Origin: Phytoactinopolyspora alkaliphila
Lineage (GTDB): Bacteria > Actinomycetota > Actinomycetes > Jiangellales > Jiangellaceae
Assembly: GCF_010550695.1 (NCBI RefSeq)
Contig: NZ_JAAGOB010000005.1
Coordinates: 183,547 to 247,546 of the forward strand
DNA length: 64,000 nt
Direction of reading: 5' to 3'
Shown: piece after piece, positions 19,076 to 25,529 of the stretch
How positions within the stretch are numbered: the first letter of the stretch is position 1
How the letters are laid out: every line of letters starts with the position of its first letter
Notes under the pieces: generated by a model
The model's input: the letters and a program-made list of their open reading frames with translations, nothing else
Database searches by the model: none
Told to the model about the DNA's origin: nothing
Position numbers and translations under genes: made by a program

Positions 19076-19220
19076 ACGTTGATACTAGTCATCTCGAGAT
19101 TCGCAGGTGAGCCCATATCATGGTGGAGGGACATCGTGTCGTCCAGAACAGCCTGACAGCCCGCGTGGAGTCGTATGGCGGCCGTTCCCCTCGTCGCGGC
19201 CATTCTGCGGCCTTCACTTC

Positions 19221-19285
19221 GCGGGTCAAGGGCGCTCGCTGCGCTCGCGTCACTCCGTGATGATCTGCGATCACCCTGGACCCGC
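19221..19285. repeat. Nested palindromes upstream of the DprA/PRTase pair
   Basis: Outer arms GCGGGTCAAGGG and CCCTGGACCCGC (11 of 12 pairs) enclose small palindromes TCAC-tcc-GTGA and TGAT-ctgcg-ATCA and a GCGCTCGC repeat. No gene covers it. It could be a cruciform-forming protein site, a transfer locus or a terminator for the leftward GntR gene. Confidence 0.5.
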
Positions 19286-19309
19286 TGCGTTGCGGCCTAC
19301 GGATGGCAG

Positions 19310-19648
19310 CTATGAGGGGAATGGCTCGAAGTGGCCCCGGCCTCCGGTTCCGCTGTCGTGGGTGGTTGCGTTGCGGGCGTCGGGGTGGCGGATGTAGGTG
19401 CCTTTGTGCCGCAGGGTGATCACGAGGCCTCGGGCGCGTAGTACCCGTGCGGTCTTGCGGATGGTTCCGAGCGAGACGCCGTACTCGGCGGCGAGGTCTC
19501 GCTCACCCGGTATCCGTGCACCGGGGCGCAGCTCACCGACGTCGATGCGGGCGGTGATGTGGTCGGCCACTCGCACGTACAGGTATCCCGGCCCGGCGTC
19601 GTCGGGGTTGAAGGCAGGAATGTCGTGCCTGGCCGTGTAGTCGATCAC
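19310..19648 (-). CDS. GntR-family regulator, KorSA-like candidate
   Basis: About 112 aa from a GTG preceded by GGGAGG at 8-nt spacing; a longer frame starts 60 bp upstream. The winged HTH is clear: VRVADHITARIDVGELRPGARIPGERDLAAEYGVSLGTIRKTARVLRARGLVITLRHKGTYI. There is no effector domain after the HTH, as in short regulators of actinomycete plasmids. In pSAM2 the GntR-type KorSA represses pra and itself. Its position here, at the other end of the element from pra, is unusual but the size and type fit. Confidence 0.85.
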   Translation of the reverse strand: MIDYTARHDIPAFNPDDAGPGYLYVRVADHITARIDVGELRPGARIPGERDLAAEYGVSLGTIRKTARVLRARGLVITLRHKGTYIRHPDARNATTHDSGTGGRGHFEPFPS

Positions 19649-19821
19649 CAGCCGTCGCCTCCCGGTTCGCTGTGTCGTCGGTGACGGCCACAGACCCCGC
19701 CCAGTCAACCGAGGTAGGGGGACCGGGCGGGGGTGTGTGGCCGGCCCGTCATGCTGGTGACGCTACCGATGTGCGACGGGTGGGGCAGCGGCCCGAACAG
19801 GCAGAGAAACGAGACGTGGTG

Positions 19822-19983
19822 TCACTGTGTGTGACGGTCGTGTTCGTGGCGCAGGGTGTCCCGCACGGCGGTCGCTCGGACCACGGCCTCATACGCCCGG
19901 TCGTTCGCTGCTTCCAGCGCGGCGTGCACGGCGTGCAGTTCGGCCAGCAACGCTTCGGTGAGCATCAACGAATCAGCGGCCAT
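19822..19983 (-). CDS. Very small helical protein (53 aa)
   Basis: Starts ATG GCC GCT GAT and ends TGA; the protein is one predicted helix (LTEALLAELHAVHAALEAANDRAYEAVVRATAVRD, written as two parts LTEALLAELHAVHA and ALEAANDRAYEAVV). Its ATG overlaps the stop of the preceding gene (TGATG), which supports it as the third gene of the operon. Function unknown. Confidence 0.55.
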   Translation of the reverse strand: MAADSLMLTEALLAELHAVHAALEAANDRAYEAVVRATAVRDTLRHEHDRHTQ

Positions 19984-20321
19984 CACGACTCACCCCCACC
20001 ATCCCGCTCCCGCAGCGCATCAAGGGTGGCGCGCAGGTCGGTCAGGGCCTGGTCGAGCCGATCCGCTACCTCGCGCACATCGGCCTGGGTGGCCGCGACG
20101 TTCTCCTGGTGCTGGAGCCGTTTCGCCTGGCTGCGCTCCGTCTCGACCTCTAGCTGGGTTTGAACACCGAGTGCGTGGCACACGCGGCCGAGTTCCAGCG
20201 CCATCTGATCGGTGCGCAGGTCCAGCACATTCAACACGTGATCGACATGGCGGGCGTGTTTGCGCCACCCCACAGCCTCACGCAGCTCCGCCAGGGCGTC
20301 CCGGATCGCCTCGACGTCCAT
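19983..20321 (-). CDS. Coiled-coil protein of the AICE right arm
   Basis: About 112 aa, nearly all helical, with heptad-like Leu/Val spacing (AIRDALAELREAV; LEVETERSQAKRL; EVADRLDQALTDLRATLDALRE). It starts at an ATG overlapping the upstream stop (TGATG); a GTG 3 bp earlier is equivalent. It is the second gene of a three-gene leftward operon near attR. No family recognised; a structural or antitoxin-partner role cannot be separated. Confidence 0.65.
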   Translation of the reverse strand: MDVEAIRDALAELREAVGWRKHARHVDHVLNVLDLRTDQMALELGRVCHALGVQTQLEVETERSQAKRLQHQENVAATQADVREVADRLDQALTDLRATLDALRERDGGGES

Positions 20322-20725
20322 CACCGCTCACCACCCCGAGCGAGGAGCTGATGGGCACGCTGATGCGACACACCGAGAATGGTGCCGATGTCGCGCAGCG
20401 CTAACCCCATTTCACCGGCGAGCATGCGTGCCGCCGTGGCCCGTTCGTCGGCGGCAGCACGATTCGCCCATCTCGCGGTATCACGCAGCACACGCGCCCG
20501 AGCGATCCGTTCACGCACCACCACCGGCAACACCGGGCGCACATCCACATCCACCACGGCGACCGGGACACCAAGGGCCTCGGAGAGGATTCGGCGTTGG
20601 TCCCGTACGGCAGCGGCCAGACTCGACACCCGGCAACGCGCCGACGAGTCCTGATCACACTCAACAAGCCACACGCACCCATCCCGTCGAGCAGTACAGG
20701 TGAACGTGTGTAGATTCTCTTCCAC
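20321..20725 (-). CDS. HicB-like N-terminus plus HTH, DNA-binding protein
   Basis: About 134 aa from a GTG with a GGAGG box 8 nt upstream; the longer open frame lacks such a signal. The N-terminal half (TFTCTARRDGCVWLVECDQDSSARCRVSSLAAAV) looks like the HicB-type partial RNase-H fold of antitoxins. The C-terminal half holds an HTH (MGLALRDIGTILGVSHQRAHQLLA). Proteins of this layout are frequent in AICEs and probably regulate transcription. No HicA-like partner is present. Heads the three-gene operon next to attR. Confidence 0.72.
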   Translation of the reverse strand: MEENLHTFTCTARRDGCVWLVECDQDSSARCRVSSLAAAVRDQRRILSEALGVPVAVVDVDVRPVLPVVVRERIARARVLRDTARWANRAAADERATAARMLAGEMGLALRDIGTILGVSHQRAHQLLARGGER

Positions 20726-20753
20726 GGCTGAACCTCCAAGCAGGTTCGGTCCA

Positions 20754-20789
20754 GGCCCCGCCACGGAGTGTCCGCTCCAAGGCGGGGCC
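20754..20789 (-). terminator. Leader hairpin upstream of the right-arm operon
   Basis: Perfect 9-bp arms GGCCCCGCC and GGCGGGGCC with an 18-nt loop lie 29 bp upstream of the GTG of the HicB-like gene. It could attenuate the operon or stop transcription entering from the attR side. Confidence 0.45.
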
Positions 20790-20971
20790 GCCTTCAAAGA
20801 CTGATGTCACATGCGATGCAGGGCCGGGCAGGACACAGCACTGTCACATTCGGCCCGCCGTCTCATTTCCCGTCTCATTCGCAGGCGTTCATGGAGGTTC
20901 ACTTGAGCGCCCTTCTGTCTTCTGACCACGCATTCGGACCCGCCTGAACGCGTGCGGATGGCCGATAGCAG

Positions 20972-21047
20972 GCTTGGAAAGCGTGTTGGGTGCAAGCCCT
21001 CGCGGGTTCGAATCCCGCATCCTCCGCCACACTGAGCAGGACGGACG
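20972..21047 (+). repeat. attR: tRNA-Ser 3' half, copy 2
   Basis: Identical over 76 bp to the 3' half of tRNA-Ser(GGA) and its flank at 7826-7901. No 5' half precedes it, so it is not a tRNA gene. It marks the right end of the intact element and the left end of an older relic. Confidence 0.95.
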
Positions 21048-21103
21048 CCGCATAGCGCTCACAGCGAGCCGGAACCGGCGTCCGTCTGGTCTCATTTCTG
21101 GTC

Positions 21104-21174
21104 TCATTTGGTGTCGTCGCGGTCCATCTGGCCGCGCGTTTTCTCTGCGTCCTCAGTCGCGCCCGCACTTGCTG
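21104..21174 (-). pseudogene. Relic integrase C-terminal tail beside attR
   Basis: Minus-strand codons read ...AEKTRGQMDRDDTK-stop at the same distance and orientation from the att repeat as the stop of the intact integrase (GRTDHK-stop). The flanking bases after the stop (GAGACCAG repeats) also echo those after int (GAGACGG). It is probably the last codons of a different integrase whose element decayed. The similarity is short, so the call is tentative. Confidence 0.45.
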
Positions 21175-21558
21175 CTAGCCGGAGTTGGATAGCCACCAAA
21201 CAAGCGGATCTTCACCCAGACCTTCCGGAGGTTCGCCGGCCAATGCGACGAGGGCCTTGCGTAGCTTGTTCAACCCTGGCCGGGTACGAGGAAACCGGGC
21301 ATGGTGGCAATAGACCACGCCGACATGGCTGGGAACCATGGCGATGGCGGCACTGAATGTGGTGACGTCCTCGGTGACGACCACCCGGTCCTCAGCGACC
21401 GCCGCCTCAAGAACCCGCCGATCGTCAACGCCACGCAGCTCTGGCCTGTGCGCATTCAGTGCCACGGTGTCGACACCTTCGGCGGTCAGTTCCTCTGCTA
21501 GCCATGCCGGGTAGTGCTCGTCCAGCAGGAGCCGGATCTCAGCCCGCTTAGACGGCAT
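21175..21558 (-). CDS. DUF5615 PIN-like toxin candidate
   Basis: A 127-aa protein with the PIN-like DUF5615 pattern: LLLDEHYPAWLAEELTAEGVDTVAL at the start, then DDRRVLEAAVAEDRVVVTEDVTTF. The conserved acidic residues (Asp13-Glu14, the DDRR aspartates and Glu/Asp of TED) could form a metal-dependent nuclease site. The gene overlaps its upstream partner by 11 bp, the usual order antitoxin then toxin. It lies in the relic between att copies 2 and 3. Confidence 0.85.
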   Translation of the reverse strand: MPSKRAEIRLLLDEHYPAWLAEELTAEGVDTVALNAHRPELRGVDDRRVLEAAVAEDRVVVTEDVTTFSAAIAMVPSHVGVVYCHHARFPRTRPGLNKLRKALVALAGEPPEGLGEDPLVWWLSNSG

Positions 21559-21970
21559 CGAGAGCTCGCCGACGCTCCCACGCCGCCATTGCCTCGTCCT
21601 GGCTGGCGTGCTGGCGCTCGATCAGCTCGTCGATCTCCTGGCGGTAGTCCGCCCAATACGCCAAGGCGGCCTCAACATCGGCCAGTGACAACCCGAGCGC
21701 ATCCGCGACCACCGCAGCCGAACGCTCGACCTTGTCATGCTGCAACCACGACTCAGCCACGGTCCACACCTGCGGTCCCACAGCCAGCGCGGCGCGTCGC
21801 TCACCAGTCACCGTGGTCACAAACACGATCCCCGGATGCGCCTCCATGCGCAGCCACTCGCGCACCGCGCCCACGACCACGCTCGACTTTTTCGCCCCAG
21901 ACCGGCGCGCATAGTCGGCCAAGCTCTTGTCCACCTGATCAGGAAACCGCACATTCGTAGGAGATGTCAT
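21548..21970 (-). CDS. RHH plus DUF433-like antitoxin candidate
   Basis: The 140-aa protein starts with a ribbon-helix-helix-like region (NVRFPDQVDKSLADYARRSGAKKSSVVVGAVREWLRM). The second half (GIVFVTTVTGERRAALAVGPQVWTVAESW ... LSLADVEAALAYWADYRQEIDELI) resembles the DUF433 HTH domain found with DUF5615 toxins. It overlaps and precedes the toxin gene. The pair could stabilise the chromosomal relic by addiction. Confidence 0.8.
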   Translation of the reverse strand: MTSPTNVRFPDQVDKSLADYARRSGAKKSSVVVGAVREWLRMEAHPGIVFVTTVTGERRAALAVGPQVWTVAESWLQHDKVERSAAVVADALGLSLADVEAALAYWADYRQEIDELIERQHASQDEAMAAWERRRALDAV

Positions 21971-22064
21971 GCACTACAATGTAGCAACTAATGCCCGATA
22001 CGCGTCTAGGCCGTCATTCCGTCTTTCTAGGCCGCCTCGTTGCAACGGGTCCCGGTCGTGCTGT

Positions 22065-22113
22065 TGCCGAGTTGACTTCTTTGAGATCAAGGGCGGCTCG
22101 CTCGCGCTCGCCG
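22065..22113. repeat. Palindromic repeat, copy B (diverged)
   Basis: The first 26 bp match copies A and C except for one C-to-T change (TTGACTTCTTTGAGATCAA); the following hairpin differs in sequence but keeps GCGGC...GCCGC arms. It directly abuts the third tRNA 3' fragment, so the repeat and the att site have been joined. Confidence 0.7.
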
Positions 22114-22114
22114 C

Positions 22115-22178
22115 GTTGGGTGCAAGCCCTCGCGGGTTCGAATCCCGCATCCTCCGCCACACTGAGTAGGACGGACGT
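22115..22178 (+). repeat. tRNA-Ser 3' fragment, att copy 3
   Basis: Matches tRNA-Ser(GGA) positions from the variable arm to CCA and the following flank, with one change (GAGTAGG for GAGCAGG). Homology with the attL region continues rightward into the integrase tail, so this is the left end of a third, decayed element of the same family. Confidence 0.9.
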
Positions 22179-22233
22179 CGAGCACTATCTGAGAGGGACC
22201 ACGCCCGGAGTTCGTCCCGTCTCAGTCTCCGTC

Positions 22234-22293
22234 TCATTTGTGGTCCGTCCGCCCTGTTACGTCGCCAGATTTCGGCTCGCTATCGGCCGGCCA
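22234..22293 (-). pseudogene. Remnant of an integrase C-terminus
   Basis: Minus-strand codons read PADSEPKSGDVTGRTDHK-stop, identical to the last 18 residues of the intact integrase except Ala to Thr. DNA similarity with the 7839-8017 region is continuous up to 22293 and then stops abruptly, marking a deletion junction. The rest of the integrase gene is missing. Confidence 0.9.
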
Positions 22294-22561
22294 TGCAGCG
22301 CTGATGCGCCTCTGTGGCCAGCTGTCTGCAGAAGCGGTGGACCGACTGCAGATCCGCACTTACGACGAAACCGTGCGGTTCAACATCACGATCGCTGACG
22401 GACACCGGGCCATGGTTCAGCCCTAACTGCATCACACGCGTGGCCTGGACTCGCCAACCTTCCTCTTCGAGGTCAGCGACGACGAACCGCACGGCATCTT
22501 CCCGATCTTCGAACGCGTTGTCACCGAGGCGTGGGACGGTGGGCGTGATGTTGACGCATGA
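22294..22561 (+). pseudogene. Truncated and interrupted regulator-like gene
   Basis: One frame reads ALMRLCGQLSAEAVDRLQI ... NITIADGHRAMVQP, then TAA, then continues in the same frame LHHTRGLDSPTFLFEVSDDEPHGIFPIFERVVTEAW to a TGA that overlaps the next gene's start. The 5' end is cut at the integrase-remnant junction. It looks like the C-terminal ligand-binding part of a plasmid-borne HTH regulator; the in-frame stop and missing N-terminus make it a pseudogene. Confidence 0.6.
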
Positions 22562-23330
22562 ACAGGCATCGGCCGCTGCCATAGACAGGGCGCTCGACGT
22601 GCTAGCCAAAGGTCGAGCAATGGAGCGCTCCTACAAGTCCGACCGTGACTTCGCCACCACCACGGACTTCACGATCGAGGACGAGGTGCGTTCACTCCTA
22701 GGCGAGCTGACTCCTGACATCGGGTTCCTCGGTGAAGAACGCGGCCGCACCGGTCCACGAGAGTCCTACTGGTGTCTTGACCCCATCGACGGCACCACGA
22801 ACTTCAGCCGAGGCCTGCCCACCTTTGGGATCGCGCTGGCGCTCATTGAACACGAGACACCAGCACACGGCGAGATTGTCCTACCTGACCACCGGGAGCG
22901 ATACGCCACCCGCGACGGCCGAGCGTACCGCGACAACGAGCACCTACAAGCCAGCCAGACGTCAAGTGTTGCTGACTCGGTGGTCGCAGTCGGGGACTTC
23001 GCGACCGGGCCTGCCAGCCGAGACGAGAACCGAGACCGCCTCAGGGTCCTTGGCCACATGGCCAACACAGTCGGCAGAGTCCGCATGCTCGGCTCCGCCG
23101 CCACCGACCTCGCATGGCTAGCCGCCGGACGGCTCGACGCCGTTGTCATCCACTCCAACAACTCGTGGGACGTCGCCGCTGGAGTCGCGCTCGCTCGCAC
23201 AGCAGGCGCGATCATCACCCACCACGACGGCAGCCCATACACCCTGACCGGCCCCAACATCCTCGCCGCAGCACCCAGAGTCCACAACGCCATACTCGCC
23301 ATGCTTAACGACCCCCCGACGCGACCCTGA
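22548..23330 (+). CDS. Inositol monophosphatase family protein
   Basis: A 260-aa Mg-dependent phosphatase. Metal-site motifs are GEER (after LTPDIGFL), CLDPIDGTTNFSRG and NSWDVAAGVALARTAGA, in the right order and spacing for the family. Substrates could be inositol phosphate, histidinol phosphate, PAP or a sugar phosphate. The ATG overlaps the end of the broken gene upstream and has a purine-rich box. It is cargo of the third, decayed element or of the chromosome just beyond it. Confidence 0.9.
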   Translation: MLTHEQASAAAIDRALDVLAKGRAMERSYKSDRDFATTTDFTIEDEVRSLLGELTPDIGFLGEERGRTGPRESYWCLDPIDGTTNFSRGLPTFGIALALIEHETPAHGEIVLPDHRERYATRDGRAYRDNEHLQASQTSSVADSVVAVGDFATGPASRDENRDRLRVLGHMANTVGRVRMLGSAATDLAWLAAGRLDAVVIHSNNSWDVAAGVALARTAGAIITHHDGSPYTLTGPNILAAAPRVHNAILAMLNDPPTRP

Positions 23331-23437
23331 AGCGTAAAGGCGTTCTTGACGCGACGACGAACAAGGCTCCCGGATCATCCACGCCGACGTCTTACGTCCG
23401 AAGTTCTACGACTACTTGAACAGGTGAGGTGATAGAC

Positions 23438-23701
23438 ATGGCAGACATCAAGATGCAGAACGACAGCGACGTTGAACGCTGGCTCGACAGTCTCGACCCG
23501 GCCACCACCCCTGCCCGCGACGGTGCCCGCATGCGCCGTATCGCCGCCGCCCGCCAGAACATGGCCGACGCCGAGCAGGAGCTACGAGACGCCGTCGCAG
23601 AAGCCCGCGCCGCTGGAGACACCTGGTCCATGATCGGCATAGCCCTCGGGACGACGCGTCAGGCCGCGTTCCAGCGCTTCGGCAAACACGTCGGCGAGTA
23701 G
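23438..23701 (+). CDS. Small protein with a C-terminal HTH
   Basis: An 87-aa protein with a helical N-terminal half and a C-terminal helix-turn-helix of the type WSMIGIALGTTRQAAFQRFG, as in the tail of many small actinobacterial DNA-binding proteins. The ATG is preceded by AGGTGAGG at good spacing; a GTG 9 bp earlier is less likely. It is co-directional with the phosphatase gene. Function unknown, probably regulatory. Confidence 0.7.
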   Translation: MADIKMQNDSDVERWLDSLDPATTPARDGARMRRIAAARQNMADAEQELRDAVAEARAAGDTWSMIGIALGTTRQAAFQRFGKHVGE

Positions 23702-23721
23702 CCAGCAGCAGCGAAGCCAGT

Positions 23722-23767
23722 TGCCGAGTTGACCTCTTTGAGATCAAGGCGGCGCTGACGCGCCGCA
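23722..23767. repeat. 46-bp palindromic repeat, copy C
   Basis: Exact 46-bp match to copy A at 17253-17298. It lies 20 bp after a gene's stop codon, followed by further GC-rich hairpin-forming sequence, so it could also act as a terminator. Confidence 0.8.
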
Positions 23768-23806
23768 CCGCCCGGCCTCGCGCCGGGCGCATCGCCCGGT
23801 GGCCGG

Positions 23807-24208
23807 TTATCCGGCCGAGGCGGTACTGGGTACGCGCTGTTGCTGCAGGAGCACCTCGTGGTGGGAGCGCTTGAGGTAGCTGCGGATCGCGTCGCGGCTG
23901 CGGGTGAGGCAGGCGATCCGGTCTTCGATGGGAACGAGTTCAGCAGCAAGCTGTTCGGCCACGTTCCGCGGGCAGGTCGGCTCACCGCGGGTGGCCGCGT
24001 CCTCGGTATCGAGGAGCACCCTGACCAGCCGTGTGGGGATACCTGCCCGCACCAGGCTGGCGACGCGGGTGACTCGTTCGACGTGCGCCTCCGTGTAGGC
24101 GCGGTACCCGTTGTCCTCCCGGTCTGTGGTCACCAGACCCTGCTGCTCGTAATACCGGATCAACCGCGGCGCCACACCCGTCCGCTCGGCCAGTTCACCG
24201 ATCTTCAT
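23807..24208 (-). CDS. MerR-family transcriptional regulator
   Basis: The 133-aa protein opens with the MerR HTH and wing (MKIGELAERTGVAPRLIRYYEQQGLV ... GYRAYTEAHVERV), followed by a dimerisation helix and a Cys in PTCPRNV. A short effector part suggests a drug- or redox-sensing member (SoxR/YhdM-like). It is divergent from an MFS exporter with a perfect MerR-type operator between them, so it most likely controls that gene. Confidence 0.92.
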   Translation of the reverse strand: MKIGELAERTGVAPRLIRYYEQQGLVTTDREDNGYRAYTEAHVERVTRVASLVRAGIPTRLVRVLLDTEDAATRGEPTCPRNVAEQLAAELVPIEDRIACLTRSRDAIRSYLKRSHHEVLLQQQRVPSTASAG

Positions 24209-24227
24209 GCTGAATCACCGCCAAGGC

Positions 24228-24249
24228 TTGACATTGACATCAATGTCAA
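24228..24249. promoter_or_regulatory. MerR operator palindrome
   Basis: Perfect 10-bp arms TTGACATTGA and TCAATGTCAA around a 2-nt centre, midway between the divergent merR and MFS genes. The left arm also reads as a TTGACA -35 box, the layout by which MerR proteins twist a long promoter spacer. Confidence 0.8.
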
Positions 24250-24265
24250 ACTTTACCGTGGTCGC

Positions 24266-25474
24266 ATGACCACAACAACCATGCATCCTGCCGCGGCAGC
24301 GAAGTCCTCCCTTCCGTGGCCCGCACTCCTCACTCTCGGCGCGACGACCCTCGTCATGGTCACCGCCGAGATGCTTCCCACAGCCGTGCTCGTCCCGATG
24401 AGCCGAGGCCTCGGCGTCGCCGAGCCGCTGGTCGGGCAGCTTGTCGCCGCGTGGGCACTCACCGTCGTGGTGGCCAGCTTGCCCCTCACGTATCTCACCC
24501 GCAGGATCGACCGGCGCACCCTCATCCTCGCAGGCATCGTCTTGCTGGCGGCCTCGTCGCTCCTGACCGCCGTCGCGCCGGTGTATGCCGTGGCGCTCGC
24601 GGCTCGCCTCGTGGGGGCCGTGTCGGTCGGACTGCTGTGGGCCACCGCCAACGCCCACGTGGCCGACCTAGTGGAGGACAAGGACCTCGGCCAGGCGGTC
24701 GCTGTCGTGCTCGGTGGTGCAACGTTGGGGATGGTGGTCGGCACCCCTGTCGCGCGGCTGATCGCAGACGCGTCGAGTTGGCGTGCGGCCTTCGTGGTGC
24801 TGGCCGTGGCGGCACTCGGAACAGGTCTGCTGGTACGCGCCCTGGTTCCCGCCCGTCCCCGGCGGGCGGCTGCCTCCGCCGACGATCCTGGGCCCGCACG
24901 CGGCCCGCTCGGCCCGACCTTGGTCGTGGTCACGCTGGTCGGCCTCCTGCTCGTCGGGCACTATGGCGCCTACACCTTCATCACCAGACTCGGCGAGCGG
25001 GCCGCGGCTCTCTTGCCGGGCGAGATGAGCGGTCTGCTGCTCGCTTTCGGCCTCGCCTCCGCGGCCGGCGTGGCACTGGCCGGCCGGCTGGCCCGCCGCA
25101 CCACACTCGGACTGATCGCCGCCTCGACGGCTACGGCCTTCATGCTCCTGGCCCTGACGTGGGCCGAGTCACCGGTCTCAGGCCTCGTCACGATCCTCGC
25201 GCTGGGTCTTGCCAGCGGCGCCGTACCACCACTCGCACAGACCGAGATCCTCCGCCTTGCAGGCACCGGGCACCGGGACCTGGCCGCGGCGTTGATCCCC
25301 GTCGTATTCAACGGCGGTATCGCTATCGGCGCGGCGGCTGCAAGCCTGCTCGTCGGACGGGCCGGGCCTGCGGCGTTGCCAATCCCAGCCGCGGCCATCG
25401 CGGCGATCGCCGCGCTCGGCCTGGGAATCGCCGCGGCCCGCCGCCAGTTCAGGGCCGGGGAAAGGCATGCGTGA
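24266..25474 (+). CDS. MFS transporter, drug-efflux type (DHA1-like)
   Basis: About 402 aa with 12 predicted membrane helices. Motifs include MVTAEMLPTAVLVPMSRGLGV in helix 1, TRRIDRRT (the helix 2-3 loop) and LGGATLGMVVGTPVARLI in the helix 5 region, as in arabinose-/chloramphenicol-efflux members such as AraJ/Cmx. The ATG at 24266 lies 16 bp after the operator; the open frame further upstream overlaps merR and is not used. Likely induced by its MerR neighbour on exposure to a toxic compound; the substrate is unknown. Confidence 0.9.
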   Translation: MTTTTMHPAAAAKSSLPWPALLTLGATTLVMVTAEMLPTAVLVPMSRGLGVAEPLVGQLVAAWALTVVVASLPLTYLTRRIDRRTLILAGIVLLAASSLLTAVAPVYAVALAARLVGAVSVGLLWATANAHVADLVEDKDLGQAVAVVLGGATLGMVVGTPVARLIADASSWRAAFVVLAVAALGTGLLVRALVPARPRRAAASADDPGPARGPLGPTLVVVTLVGLLLVGHYGAYTFITRLGERAAALLPGEMSGLLLAFGLASAAGVALAGRLARRTTLGLIAASTATAFMLLALTWAESPVSGLVTILALGLASGAVPPLAQTEILRLAGTGHRDLAAALIPVVFNGGIAIGAAAASLLVGRAGPAALPIPAAAIAAIAALGLGIAAARRQFRAGERHA

Positions 25475-25529
25475 CAACCGTCGGCCTCCGAGCCGGCAGC
25501 GAAGGTGGGTGGCCCGGAGCGTCGTGAGG

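Larger units (their letters stand above)
7826..21047. mobile_element. pSAM2-like actinomycete integrative and conjugative element (AICE)
   Basis: Perfect 76-bp direct repeats of the tRNA-Ser 3' half bound a 13.1-kb element. It has the full AICE set in the usual order: integrase next to attL, Xis, RepSA-type rolling-circle initiator, FtsK/SpoIIIE-like transfer ATPase, small conserved genes, Pra, an HTH-TPR regulator, a Nudix hydrolase and a GntR regulator. Family knowledge: AICEs excise, replicate by rolling circle and transfer double-stranded DNA with one FtsK-like protein. Cargo of lower GC (about 16.0-19.1 kb) holds the DprA/PRTase pair. All backbone frames are open, so the element may still be mobile. 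Confidence 0.92.

Noticed and set aside
20972-21047. tRNA-Ser-like sequence
   Set aside because: Only the 3' half is present; no 5' acceptor strand or D-arm precedes it. It is an attachment-site copy, as is 22115-22178.
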